Positions 34,143 to 45,960 of a stretch of 64,000 bases of DNA are shown one piece after another. The position numbers and the translations under genes were made by a program. Origin of the DNA: Tubulanus polymorphus (Eukaryota; Nemertea; Palaeonemertea; Tubulaniformes; Tubulanidae); assembly GCF_964204645.1 (NCBI RefSeq), contig NC_134028.1, positions 11,079,001 through 11,143,000 of the forward strand, given 5' to 3'. Numbering within the stretch: the first letter of the stretch is position 1; every line of letters begins with the position of its first letter. The notes below the pieces were generated by a model. The model searched no databases, had not been told where the DNA came from, and worked only from the letters and a program-made list of their open reading frames with translations.

Positions 34143-34774
34143 TGGTCTTATTGATCTTAATGCGGAATAGAATTAAATTTTCTGAAATTTGCTCAATAAA
34201 ACAAAATAGAATTGGATTTGATGTTTTTATTTGTAATGATATTTTCTTTAGTGCTGATAAAAAATATTCCTCCCAAGAACCAAATCAACTAAAGCTTTCA
34301 CAGGAATCGATCTTGAAATACAATTTTAGATCTGAAAATAAAACCCGGAAGTAAAACGGTAGACGATACCGCAGGCTCACGTGAACACCTGCTGATTTCT
34401 GCGGCTAAGCCAATCATAGAGGAGTCTTTGCTTTCTGATTGGCTATTCAAAACCAATATTTTTGCGATCAGATATTCGCGAAAAAGCTCATATAAATTTT
34501 AACGAGGCCCTCTTTCAAAATTCAGCTACGTAGAGTTTGGAGCATGGATATAATGCTCTAATGAATGATTTGTATGAATATATACTCAGTTGCACAGTAA
34601 AAGAGCCTTTACTCTGGAAACCATGTCGTTTAAATTCGCTCCATTTGTATAGTAATAGGCTCAGCCTACGGCTGGCCTAAAAATCTGAATCATTTATTTC
34701 TTTCTTGGAAAATGCGTGGTTTGGAAATCTGAATTTTCTGATGTATTTTGTAGGATTTCCTCAAAAAATGATCT

Positions 34775-34788
34775 GGGGGGGGGGGGGG
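34775..34788. repeat. G14 homopolymer
   Basis: Fourteen consecutive G on the plus strand, flanked by GATCT and CAAATTT. Length is likely uncertain in any assembly. Confidence 0.95.
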
Positions 34789-34851
34789 CAAATTTCTAAG
34801 AGTCGTTAGATTCAACAACACAACATAACACATTTCTGTGTATTGTTTTAA

Positions 34852-36298
34852 AGGGTAACTGACACTTTTTAAAAGATTTTCTACTTTTAACACTAAACGA
34901 TATATTATAGTATACAATAAGGCTAGGTGATTTCATAATTGGAAAAATCTTTTCAATCTAGTCAGAATTGATGATTTTGATGTTCGCGCACCTGTTCAGT
35001 GTATACATTGCTTCTGCTGAACGCGTGGTACTGTGCCTATTAATAGAACGAAGTCACTAAAGTAAAGGCTCGGAAATGATGTCTATAGAAATGAATAGGA
35101 AATAAGCTACAAGAGCAATTCAACTTAATTTTATACCTATTTGGCATTCGAATTGAGACAAAATGCCTCTTGATTTTGAAAGTCTACATATTAATGATTA
35201 TAATTAACAGTTGAACGGACCATATCCGTTCAAACTAAGCGCAAAAATAGGATTTGAATAGCAATCCATGGCATTTTCTAGTAGACAGCAGGGAACATGG
35301 ATGTTTAAATCATCGTTTTGTAATATCATTTAGGGATAGTAAGCTAGATCATGGTTAGATCTAAGAATATTTTGACTTATGAACTGATGATGAAACTTAG
35401 ACAGAATTAGCCGCAAGAATAATTTCAATTCTTTTCTTGAAATATACCTCGTATTGGTAGCGGCTTTGGTCACAAAATAAGAATATTTCCTCATCCATCC
35501 TATTTTAAAACTTAGAAATAATGTTTGTGAAAGATTTGTGATGTTATCTAGCAACACTCTTCTGCAGCGTGTAACTTTAATCGAAAAACATTAATCCTTT
35601 GAATATTTGTTGTAAAGGCTGTTGAAATTTATGAAAGTTTTTGTTGAGTTTTGAAGTGTTAGTTTTCAAACTAGGCCTACTTAGTCTTAATTAATGACTT
35701 TGAAAAATAGTAAATAGTAAACGAATATGAATCTATTTATTCTTTAGCGAGATCGAAATCTGTGATCACATAAGACACTGTAGTATGCTTGAGGTGCTGA
35801 ACTATAGGTGAACTATGGAGCAGCAGTAACAGTGCTGAGAGCTTAGCATAGTGTACTTTAAAATAGCTTCATAGCAGCGGATTGAAATCTGCATCTTCAA
35901 TTTGATCGATTTAGCCTATTCAAATTACTCATTGATTCTTTGAAATAGGTTTATGCAATAGACAATAGATCCTTTACCTCCCTGGCCAGTTTCAAAGCTG
36001 TAAAACAATCTGGCATTGAGATATAACAGAAAATACACGCAGTTTCCTCAAAATTCAACGCATTTCTATAGACGCTATTTCTCAGCTCTGCCTGTAATGA
36101 CGTTGCAGCGCGCACCTGCTGATTTAGCCGACGCTGAACAGTAAGCGATGTAAACAACGAAATGAGGTCAAAAATCTTGTTACAAAATCACAAATTGCGC
36201 GTTAACTAAACATTTTAGAACGGAACGGTTGAAGATGAGTGTATAGATCAATAGAATACATCATATTTTGAAATAAAAAAAAAAGTGTCAGTTACCCT
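34852..36298. mobile_element. Non-autonomous TTAA element, Kolobok/T2-like
   Basis: Terminal inverted repeats AGGGTAACTGACACTTTTT (34,852) and AAAAAGTGTCAGTTACCCT (ending 36,298) are flanked by TTAA on both sides (34,848-34,851 and 36,299-36,302). The end TTAAAGGGT fits the TTAAAGGRR signature known from T2/Kolobok MITEs of vertebrates. About 1.45 kb with no transposase gene, so it is non-autonomous. Confidence 0.8.
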
Positions 36299-36385
36299 TT
36301 AAACATTTTGATCGAGTAAGAAAACGCAGCGCTATTGCATTTCGTAACCCCCTACCAAAAACTTTCATTTCAGCATATTTATTAT

Positions 36386-36868
36386 CAGGGAGGTCTAGGG
36401 ATTCAAAATCAGAAATTTTTTACCCAAAAAACTTACTTTTCTGAGTTAAAATTTTGATATTTTGGGCCCTAATTCGCATGTAAATTCGCCGATTCGGGAC
36501 GTCAAACACGCCATATTGGATGTCAATCAAAGTTTCTAACCCTCCACTGAAATGTCATGACATTAAAAGTTTGCAAAAACCATGTTTTCAAACATAACCA
36601 TCTCTGAATCTGACGCGTATGTTTGCATCATTTTCATACGTAGCTATTGATTAATGGATGTTCTGATGAAGGAAAGTTATATGCCCATAAACGAAATTTT
36701 TAATTCAATTAAATTTATTGAGACATATTTATTCAGATGTTTTTAGGTGGTAATTAGTGCGGAAACATGGCCGACCCGTCAGTTTGATCGGCCCAAATTA
36801 TTAGAATTTGACTCGTACAAATTTTTTTTTGTCAAAAGTAATTTATTTTGACTCTACAGACCTCCCTG
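36386..36868. mobile_element. Small element with CAGGGAGGTCT inverted ends
   Basis: CAGGGAGGTCT at 36,386-36,396 is the reverse complement of AGACCTCCCTG at 36,858-36,868. The next ~25 bases are weakly related (GGATTCAAAAT, AGAGTCAAAAT). The interior is non-coding. No clean target duplication was found, so the superfamily is open. Confidence 0.6.
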
Positions 36869-36889
36869 ATTAATAATATACAGAAATAA

Positions 36890-38339
36890 AAATTTTTGGG
36901 ATGGGGCACTAAGTGCAACAGCGCCGAAAACACTTCGCCCGGGTTTGATAAGGAGGTTTTCCATCAGATAAGTAGAAGACCGTGCGTGGTACACGTATGT
37001 ATCAGTGTGTTAACAGTAGTGGCTGACACTACAGTGACACAGTTCTCGACGGTGTTCAGCGATTCCACGTGCATTTATTTGCAAATACAGCGGAGCGCGC
37101 ACTGCAAACAAAATGGCGGAAACTCTTGTATGAAAAAAATCGCCCACCAGCGGTTCGGGAACAGCTTTTGATCTTAAAATAGGGATTGTCCCCATTATTT
37201 ATTTATTTGGCTGGTAAATTTTGTTTGATTTTTCGATTGAGTGTCCCTTACAGACCCACCACACCTGCCGGGAGCGAAACAGGGGGTTTGATTTTGAAAT
37301 CGGAAATCGAAGTACTGATATAGATGTGTGATCGGCGGTCGAGTTAACAGAATATTTTAAAATCGAAGTACATAATTGGAAATTCGGTTCCGGTTCATCC
37401 AAACAATCTTCCATTCAGTCTGAACCGGCAAGCGACTGATTGGGATGAATTTTTCTGGCTGCCTAATTTAATACAATGAGATTCTGGAAATAGCTATATT
37501 ACAAGATCATTTTGTCCATTTTTATATTTTTTGGTCGTTTTCTACGTGTAAATAGTCCGATAGTTTATTGTGTTTTTTTTTTCTCGGGTAGATGTTGATG
37601 TAGAAGTCCTCTAAGTTGATGATCCCGCGTGTTGACTAGATAGGAAAAAGGCACATTTCGAAACGCAAATTTTCCAGATAAGAGTATGGCCCTGGGGTAT
37701 CCGAAGTGTAGTTGTATGACATCGACGGTGCAGCTCCAATGAGGATGGGTTTCTCCGTCAAGGGGTGCGCAGTTGGTACTTCACATCTGGTGCTGAATTT
37801 GCCTAAAAGTATAAGTTTTACACTGGGAGCAGTTATGTGTTTCTAATATACAGTGAGTTAGGTCCGTGAATGTATCGCAATCAAACGGACAGTGCTATGC
37901 GTATTGATAGACCGTCAGTAAGAAAGCGGCACAGACACGTGAATATTGAATACATGTTTGTACACTTACATATATACAGTCTTGATCGGGTTTTATTTAC
38001 ATTGTCACGATTAGGTTTTTGGTAGCTTTTAATGAGACTGATGTCAAGAGGCAACTTTCCAGTCACCATTGCGCGTAGATAGACTGAGCTTGCTATCCTA
38101 AGGTCACAAACGGAGGCAGCGTTCCAGCTATCGTGGCAATGAGACTGAGTTTACAGTCAAAACATCAGAAACAGTAAACTAATAAACTAAACTAATGCGT
38201 ATGTGATGATATAGAGCAAAAGTGGTCAGACAGTTCTATGCGTATTGATAGACCGTCCTCCCTGTTCGATCTAAATCAGAACATACCTCAAGTGTCAAAG
38301 TCGGGATATGTAGGTGTAAGTAATAAAAAAGGCGTTGGG
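36890..38339. other. Non-coding, one short repeated block
   Basis: No gene recognised. The block CTATGCGTATTGATAGACCGTC occurs twice in direct orientation, near 37,896 and 38,236. Confidence 0.5.
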
Positions 38340-39449
38340 TTTAATTAATAGACTACGCTAATGGTGTCGATTGTGATTCTGTTTACTACGTTCAGTCCGT
38401 TTGCATCCAGGTGTATAAGTACATTGTTAAGAGTCCAAATATGAAGGTTTTGTTGAAGCATGATTTCTTGGTTTAGGCGAACTATTAGCGAGTTTTTGAA
38501 ATAAATTATAGTGTTCATGCGGCCAGAGCCTTGTTCTAAATTGTAGTGATTTTTGTACAAAATGGATTGTGCGACAAAAGGTAGTTCGCGAGTCTGCGTT
38601 TGAAGAAATCTGTTTCTATTGTTTTAGTAATTCCTGTGTAGACGATGTCTTGAGTGATATTTATTGGTGTGTCTAGTATGCGTTGAATGATTGGTTGTAT
38701 AGATGAATATAATTGCTGTGCTTCTGTGCATGAGAATACTACATGGTCATTCGTTGCCGCGAGTCCACAAATTTTACAATTTGGATCAGTTTTTATTTTC
38801 CAAAGTACTAGTTTTGAAGCTGTTGCCAGAGTATTATGCAGTAATTTCCAATGAATATCACTAAATCAATATGTTTATTATAAACTTCATTCCAAATTTC
38901 CGGCCAGTTCAGATCAGCAGTTAACATTTCAGTAATTTTGGTTTGCCCTATCGGTGTGATTTGATGGAGATTTTTTAATAATAGAATTCGATAAATTTGA
39001 GATGATAAAAGTTTTCCTGTAGTACACACTATATTACCAAATTGTACATAGATTTTTGGTAATTCATCGGGATCTAAATTTTGGTCAGACAGAATTAGTT
39101 TCCAATGTTGCGGTATCGCATTGTATATACATGTGTGTTTAAATTTATTTGTTAATGGAATTTCGTTAAATGCTTTGTAGTTTCCACGATTATCGAATAG
39201 ATGTCGTAGATTGATTATACCGTGATGTATGTATTCCGTGAAATTGGTTTTCTTGTTGAGCTTAATTTTTGGGTTGCCAAAAATAGGTTTTTGCAGAATT
39301 TCGGTAATAGTCTCAGTTGTAACTAGATGTTGTTGAAAAACTGTCCATGATTTTAATAAATGTCTGTAGTAGTCATTTGTAATGACTTTTTGGGGTATTT
39401 CATTGTGAATGATGTTTGAAATATTCCAGCCTGGGCCTAGATATTTTTG
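38340..39449 (-). mobile_element. Third LINE, RT C-terminal region with zf-RVT (target of Polinton)
   Basis: With a few frameshifts the minus strand encodes a post-RT region typical of many LINEs: YLGPGWNISNIIHNEI, YYRHLLKSWTVFQQHL, WNEVYNKHIDL and WKLLHNTLATASKLVLWK. The zinc knuckle CKICGLAATNDHVVFSC ends it. It is unrelated in sequence to LINE A/B. The frame is cut at 39,450 by the Polinton and resumes at 56,812. Confidence 0.8.
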
Positions 39450-39455
39450 CAGATT
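39450..39455. repeat. Target-site duplication CAGATT, left
   Basis: CAGATT immediately outside the left inverted repeat, repeated at 56,812-56,817. Six bp is the Polinton/Maverick standard. Confidence 0.93.
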
Positions 39456-39540
39456 AGTAATTGGGAAAGTAGGCTTTCATACCAGAGGTCGAAGGTCGAC
39501 CACTCATCACCACAAGTAATTTTTTTTCCTTATAAATGGG
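39456..39540 (+). repeat. Polinton left terminal inverted repeat (85 bp)
   Basis: It starts AGTAATTGGGAAAGTAGGCT and ends TTCCTTATAAATGGG, identical to the reverse complement of 56,727-56,811. It contains a nested palindrome GGTCGAAGGTCGACC. Its inner end includes the promoter-like motif and the first codon of the polymerase gene. Confidence 0.96.
39514..39538 (+). promoter_or_regulatory. Late-promoter-like motif at polymerase start
   Basis: AATTTTTTTTCCTTATAAATG: a run of eight T, five bases, then TAAATG with the start codon as its last three bases. The same design recurs before most genes of the element. Confidence 0.7.
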
Positions 39541-42500
39541 GGAGAATGAACACCAACCAGAAAATAATAATGTTAATAAAAATCAATATTATTGCACATA
39601 TTGTAAAAAATACATCGATAAATCCCAAAAATCACGACATGAAAAATCTGCAAATCATATAAAAAATGTAATAGATTTTGAAACTCCAAAAAATTCCAAT
39701 GAAAGAAAAGAACGATTAGAAAATATGAATGTGGATGAAATAAAATGTGAAGTTTGTAATGAATTTATAGTAAAAAGGAATTATAATAGACATCTCGAAT
39801 CACAAAAACATTATAAAAATTTAAATAAAAATGTTTTAGGAACAGAATATTTTGATAATAAACCTCAACAAGTAAAAAAATCAACCTCAAAAACTAAATC
39901 CATTTCAAATAAACCTTACATGGAAAATGTTAGAAATTATATTGATTCACTAGAAATAAAAGATACAATTGAAATTTTAGAAACATTACGTAGTAAAATT
40001 GGTCCAGCAGCTATTATATTTAGATTTTTTAAAGGAACAACAATAGAAGATTATAGCAAATTTAGTGAAGTAATAGAAAAGATACTAGATTTGATAACAG
40101 ATGTTGAATATCCAAAAATTAGTATCTCTGGGAAAGTAAGTTTTTTAAAGTCAGAAGATAAAATGGATTATAATATTCAAACACTCTCTGAAGAAAAAAT
40201 TTCAAAAACACAAATAAAAGAGAAGTTAGAAAAAATATTTAATGAATTTAAACGTCATATTGAAGAAAGATATTTTGAGGGTTCTGGCTTAACATTGAAT
40301 GAAATTATATATTTAGATTTAAATGTTTATAATACAAAAAGGAATAAAACATCAAAAAGTAATAAAATGTTTAAAAATGATTCAAACTTTACAACAGAAA
40401 AGGATATTAAAGCATCATCTTATATTAAATTACCATTTACAACAAAAGCAGTAATAAATATTCAAAATGAAGATAATAAATGTTTTCTATGGTCAATTAT
40501 TAGTTGTTTACACCCAACAGAAGATATGACGCATAGTTTTAGAATAACAAATTACCGGAAATATGAAACATTATATAAAATTGATCAATATCCAGTAACT
40601 ATAAAAATGATTCCTAAAATAGAAAAAGTTAATAATTTAAAAATAAATGTATTTGAATTAATGCAATTACCAAAGACAAAAGGTGAAAATATTAAAGATT
40701 ATACATTGGAAGCTTTATATTTAACAGAATATTATGATGATGAAAATGCTATAGATTTGTTATATTACAAAAAAGATGAAAATGAACATTATACGTGGTT
40801 AAAACAAATTGATTTATTCTTTAGAACAGAAAGTGATCATCATAATAAAATTTATCTATGTAGAAAATGTTTATCTAAATTTATGACTGAGAATGCGTTA
40901 CTAAAACATAAAGAATTATGTGATAATAAAGATTTTTGTAAATTAATAATGCCAACAGAAAACGATTATAAATTGAAATTTACTAATCATAAATTTAAGA
41001 ATATTGTTCCATTTGTAATTTATGGGGATTTTGAATCGTTGAATAAAGAATTAACTGATCAAGATAGAAAAGAAATATATAACAAAAAGCAATTATTAAA
41101 ATCAATGGATAAAGGAAATGAATTAAATGAAGACACAATACAAGACCCGCCAATTATAAATACAATTAAAAAAGTTCATCAAAGAGCTGCTGCTTATGGA
41201 ATTTATATAAAATCAAATTATCCTGAATTATATGAAAGTCAATATATTTCTTTTAGAGGTGAAAATGTAATTAATGATTTTTGTGATAAAATGATTGAAT
41301 TAGAAAGTGATTTTGCAAAATTATTAAACAAAAATAAAAGAATAGTTATGACAAAAGAAGATGAAATTGATTTTAATTATGCAACTCATTGTTGTTATTG
41401 TGAAAAACGTTTTTATTCATTTGATAAAAGAGTTAGAGATCATGATCATTTGAATTCAAAATATCGTGGAGCTGCTCATGAAGATTGCAATTTACAAGCT
41501 AAAAAAGTAAATTTCGTACCAATATTATTTCATAATTTATCAGGATATGATACCCATCTATTTATAAAACAATTATCGGGAAAATTGGGCGCAATTAATC
41601 AAGAAATAGAAGAATATAATGCTATGAATGAAGCAAATGTAAGAAAATATGATTTTAAACTATTAGCTAAAACATCTGAAAATTATATTTCATTTCAATT
41701 TGGTTGCATTAGATTTTTAGATTTTTATAGATTTCTAGCAAGTTCATTAGATAATTTATCAAAAAGTTTAGTGATAATGATTTTGTTATAACTCGATATT
41801 ATTATCCAAATGAACAAGATTTTAAATTATTGAGATATAAAGGCACAATTCCTTATTCATTTTATAAAACACACAATGATTTTAATGTAACAGAATTATT
41901 AAAAGATCAATTTTATGATCAATTAAAAGAGGAGTATGTGAAAGACGAAGTTTTTAATAGAACATTAAATATTTGGAACCATTTTAAGATGAAAAATCAT
42001 GGCGAATTAGTTGATTTATATTTAAAATCAGATGTTATGATATTGGCTGACATATTTGAAAAATTTAGAGAAGTTAATTTGAATCATTTTGATCCTTGTT
42101 ATTGCTACTCTAGTCCTGGTTTAACCTGGCAATGTGGTTTAAAATATACAAATGTAGAATTAGATTTATTAAAAGAACCAGATATGGTTTTATTATTTGA
42201 AAAATCAATTAGAGGTGGAATTAGTGGTGTTATGGGAGATAGATATTTTAAAGCAAATGATGAATATAAATTATTATATATTGACGCCAATAATTTATAT
42301 GGTTGGGCAATGATGCAACCTCAACCATATAAAAATTTTATATTAACAGAAGTTGAAAATGATAACAAAACTGATTCGGAAAGCGCAATTGCGAGTTTAA
42401 AAGATGAAGCACCAATTGGTTATTTCTTCGTAGTTGATTTAGAATATCCTGAAAATATAAAGTTTAAAACAAGAAACTTACCTTATTGCCCAGAACATTT

Positions 42501-44594
42501 AACTGTAGATGATAGTTATTTAAGTGAATACCAGAAGAAAATAAAACCGAAAGATCATGTTTTTACAGAAAAATTAATACTTACTCAAAATAATAAATAC
42601 AATTATATTGTTCATTATAGAATGTTAAAATTTTATCTAAAACAAGGAATGAAATTAAAGAAAGTACATAGATATATTGAATTTAATCAATCGAAGTGGT
42701 TAGAAAAATATATAGATTTCAATACTCAACAGAGAACAATATCAAAAACAGATTTTGAAAAAGATTTCTTCAAATTAATGAATAATAGTTTTTATGGTAA
42801 AACATGTGAAAATATTAGAAATAGAAATGATATTGAATTAGTAAATAATTCTGAAAGATTAAGACATTTACAATCAAATCCTAGACATTTAGGAAATAAA
42901 AGATTTGAAGATTATTTAACAGCAGTTAAATTAAAAAGAACATCAATGAAATTTAATAAACCTATATTTATTGGTTCGACTGTTTTAGAAGTATCAAAAT
43001 TATTAATGTATGATTTTTATTATAATGTTTTACAACCACTTTTTGGGGAAAAGCATATTGAAATATTATATTTTGATTCTGTAACAGCTGACACCCCAAT
43101 ATTATTAAAATGTAATGATAAAATGTTGATAAGAAGAATTTCAGAAATAATTCCAAAACAAAATGAATGTTATATTTCATATGGAGAAAAAGAATTAATA
43201 CAAATAAATGGTTTAATGGATGTTTGGACAAGAAATGAATGGAAAAAATTAAAGAATATTATTAGGCATAAAACAAATAAGAAAATCTATAGAGTTAGAA
43301 CTAAATTAGGATTTGTTGATGTTACAGAAGATCATAGTTTAATTAAACGAAATGGCGATGAAATAAAACCAACTGATATAAAAATTGGAGATGAATTATT
43401 GCATAAAAGATTTTCCCAAAGAATGAATCATATGTCATTTGATGAAATAATTGATAATATTTATAATATAGAACCCGAAACATTAGAAGAAAAAGAATAT
43501 TTTATCAAAGGATTTTTCATGGGTGATGGTTCAGCAGGTGTGTATAATTATGTTAATCGCACTCAATATTGCTGGTATTTATGCAATCAAGACTTAAAAT
43601 TATTAGAAAGAATAAAGAAATTCTGGGAAGAAGTTTATCCAAATAAAACATTTAAAATCATGGATGTTATGAAATCAACAGCAGTTTATAGAATACTTGT
43701 AAATAATCCTAGAGTTTGCTATAAAATATAATGATGAATTCTTTATTCATGCAATAGTTAAAAGTAATACTTCAACAAAAGAAAAGATAGTTCCAGATTA
43801 TGTATTAAATGCAAAAAATAATTTAAGAAAATGGTTCTTCATTGGATTCTATGCTGCAGATGGTTCAAAAAGTTTCAAAAATCGCAAAACAATATTTTAG
43901 CTCAAAAAGGAAAAGTTGCTATATCAGGATTGAATATATTATGCAGTTCATTAGGATTTAATACGAATATTGGATTGATTAAATCTAAACCAAATTGCTT
44001 TAATTTAAGACATGTAGAAAATGAGTTAACAGAAGAAGTTAAAGATTTATTTGAAATATATAACCCAACTGACTATGTTTATGATTTATCAACAGATGAT
44101 GGAACATTCAATTCTGGGTTCCCATTAATCCAAAAAATACCGACGCCTACATACTAAAAATCAAGACAAATGACATAACAAAAGACTTAAAAACATTAAA
44201 ACATTATTTTGATTTTAGCAATTATCCCAAAGATCATGAACTATTTAGCAATGATAATAAAAAGATTCCTGGGAAATTTAAAGATGAATTAGGGGGTGAT
44301 GAAATGATTGAATTTGTCGGGATAAGAAGTAAAATGTATAGTTACAGAACAAAAGATCATGAAGCTAAAAAGTTAAAAGGAATAACAAAACATGTGGTTG
44401 ATAAACATATAGAATTTCAAGATTATATAAAGTGTTTATATAAATCAATTGTAATGAAACACAAAATGAATTGTTTAAGATCAGAAGATCATGAGATGTA
44501 CATTAATGAAGTTGAAAAAACTAGTTTAAATCCATTTGATGATAAAAGGCATATTTTAGATGATGGTATAAAAACATTACCTTATGGTTATTAA
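39536..44594 (+). pseudogene. polB: Protein-primed DNA polymerase B with intein, four frame breaks
   Basis: This gene replicates the element from its termini. The N-terminus has two C2H2 fingers (CTYCKKYIDKSQKSRHEKSANH-type and CEVCNEFIVKRNYNRHLE), a Polinton-typical KCFLWSIISCLHP block and a further finger (CRKCLSKFM). The 3'-5' exonuclease follows: Exo I FVIYGDFESL, an HNH-like zinc motif CCYCEK...VRDHDH...YRGAAHEDCN, and Exo II FHNLSGYDTHLF. Polymerase motif A is YIDANNLYGWAM, motif B KLMNNSFYGKT, and motif C is split by the intein (YFD ... TDA). The tail GKFKDELGG..MIEFVGIRSKMYS is standard. Single-base breaks lie near 41,769, 43,730, 43,868 and 44,135, the last in an A run. The start lies inside the terminal repeat. 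The stop overlaps the convergent gene. Confidence 0.95.
43078..44138 (+). other. LAGLIDADG intein in polymerase motif C
   Basis: About 354 codons inserted between YFD and TDA of the catalytic motif. The N-terminal splicing block starts at Ser-1 (SVTADTPILLK). Block B is TEDHSLI. Two dodecapeptide endonuclease motifs follow (FIKGFFMGDGSAG near 43,503 and WFFIGFYAADGS near 43,833). Block F is YVYDLSTDDGTFNSG and the terminal Asn precedes Thr+1. The penultimate residue is Lys where His is usual, which could reduce splicing. Three of the gene's frame breaks fall inside the intein, one of them in the endonuclease domain, suggesting decay of homing or sequencing error. Insertion at this site is known for viral and archaeal family B polymerases. 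Confidence 0.88.
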
Positions 44595-44854
44595 AATGGA
44601 TCTATATCATCAAACTCGAAATCACTATTGGTTTCTTCATTTTCATTTAATTGTTTAGTTTCTTCTTCCATTCCATTTTTTTCATTTAAATAAAGTTCTA
44701 TCTTGTTCCACATTTCATCTCGCTCTCTTTGTTTCTTTTTGTTTGTTAATTCGTCAAATGGAATTATAATATCTAGGTTTAAATAATTTACAATCTTATT
44801 TAAAAAGAATTCATAATTTATTGAATCTGTTATTCTATTTTCCAAATGATACAT
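44591..44854 (-). CDS. Small acidic protein of unknown function (87 aa)
   Basis: An open 87-codon frame directly downstream of the zinc-finger gene, with overlapping stop and start (TAATG). It has a helical first half (YEFFLNKIVNYLNLD), a charged middle (KKKQRERDEMWNKIELYLNE) and a very acidic tail (ETNSDFEFDDIDPF). No family recognised. It may be translationally coupled to, or be the end of, the upstream zinc-finger protein. Its stop overlaps the polymerase stop tail to tail. Confidence 0.6.
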   Translation of the reverse strand: MYHLENRITDSINYEFFLNKIVNYLNLDIIIPFDELTNKKKQRERDEMWNKIELYLNEKNGMEEETKQLNENEETNSDFEFDDIDPF

Positions 44855-45889
44855 TAATATTTGTTTGAATATTTTTTTATATTTTCCATATCTTCTTTAA
44901 ATTTAGGTTTTTCATAATAATCGTTAGATAATAAATATAAATACATTTTCTTTTCTTTTGTGTTAAATGTTGACGGAATAATTGTATTTATAATATCTTT
45001 TTTAGTTATTTCACCATTTTTATTTTCTATTATTTTCATTTTTTCAAGCCATTGCATATATTCTGGTGTATGATCTTCCATAGAAAATATTTTAAAAATT
45101 TCATCTAGATAATTTAATTTTGGTTCTATGAGAAAATCTCTAGTTTTTTCTTCACCCCATAAATTCCTTTGCCATCCACAATCAACACAAAATATCTCAG
45201 TACCCTCTTGTCTTAAGGTCGCATAAATACATTGTGGGCATTTTTGTTTATAATTTATTGGTAATAGATCTTCATTAAGCTCTTGGTATTTTCTTACGTT
45301 TTCTTTATGTTTTATTGTTCTATTATGTAGATTTGAATTACTTGCTGTAATAATCAATTTACAATATTTACAATAATATGTTTTTCTTGTTTTTCTTTTC
45401 TAACTTTTCAACTGTTTCTTCATTATCTGGTAACGTTTTCTCATATTTTATTTTTTCTAATAAATTATTTTTTCTTTCATTAAATTCAGTTTCAAATTTA
45501 TTATAAATTTTATCTATATGTACTTTACGAAATTGATGATTCTCCCAATCTTCTATATTTTCAGGGCTATATTTTATTCGAGAAGGCTCGCAGAAATGAT
45601 CTTTTATATTATCCTTATCATAGAATAAGAAAGGTCTTTTCCAAATAACTTCAGGTTCAACTTCAGCAGAATTACTATTACTTTCATTACTATCAACATT
45701 AGCCGTTGCGCCATTAATTCTACACTTCTCTGAATGTTTTTTAACATAATTTCTTGAGAATAATTTATTACATTTTGGACAGTTTATTTTAGGGGGTTTA
45801 TAATTTTCATCATGTTTTTTCATATGTCGAGCCATATTACTTTTTCTTAGAAGTTCACCACAAATTTCGCATGCTATCTTCTCATCCAT
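44854..45889 (-). pseudogene. Zinc-finger/zinc-ribbon protein, one frameshift
   Basis: From ATG at 45,889 the first frame has two C2H2-like fingers (CEICGELLRKSNMARHMKKH and CPKCNKLFSRNYVKKHSEKC), then an acidic linker and a helix-rich region. A frameshift near 45,385 in an A-rich run leads to a third finger (YYCKYCK...HNRTIKH). A CPQC...CVDC zinc ribbon then follows at 45,240-45,180, ending in a helical C-terminus. Fingers plus a ribbon suggest a nucleic-acid-binding, possibly transcriptional, protein. Similarity to NCLDV late transcription factors was considered but not established. The upstream motif TTTTTCCTAAATAAATG matches other genes of the element. Confidence 0.75.
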
Positions 45890-45929
45890 TTATTTAGGAA
45901 AAATTTTATTAAAATTAATTTTTAGTGAT

Positions 45930-45960
45930 GATCGGTAATTTTTTTATGTTATAAATAATG
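45930..45960 (+). promoter_or_regulatory. Late-promoter-like motif, divergent intergenic region
   Basis: AATTTTTTTATGTTATAAAT ends three bases before the ATG of the penton-like gene. The opposite strand carries the corresponding motif for the zinc-finger gene about 40 bp away, so the region is a bidirectional control point. Confidence 0.6.

Noticed and set aside
39526-39538. TATAAA as an ordinary TATA box for the polymerase
   Set aside because: It overlaps the start codon, so a transcript starting about 30 bp downstream would lack the ATG.
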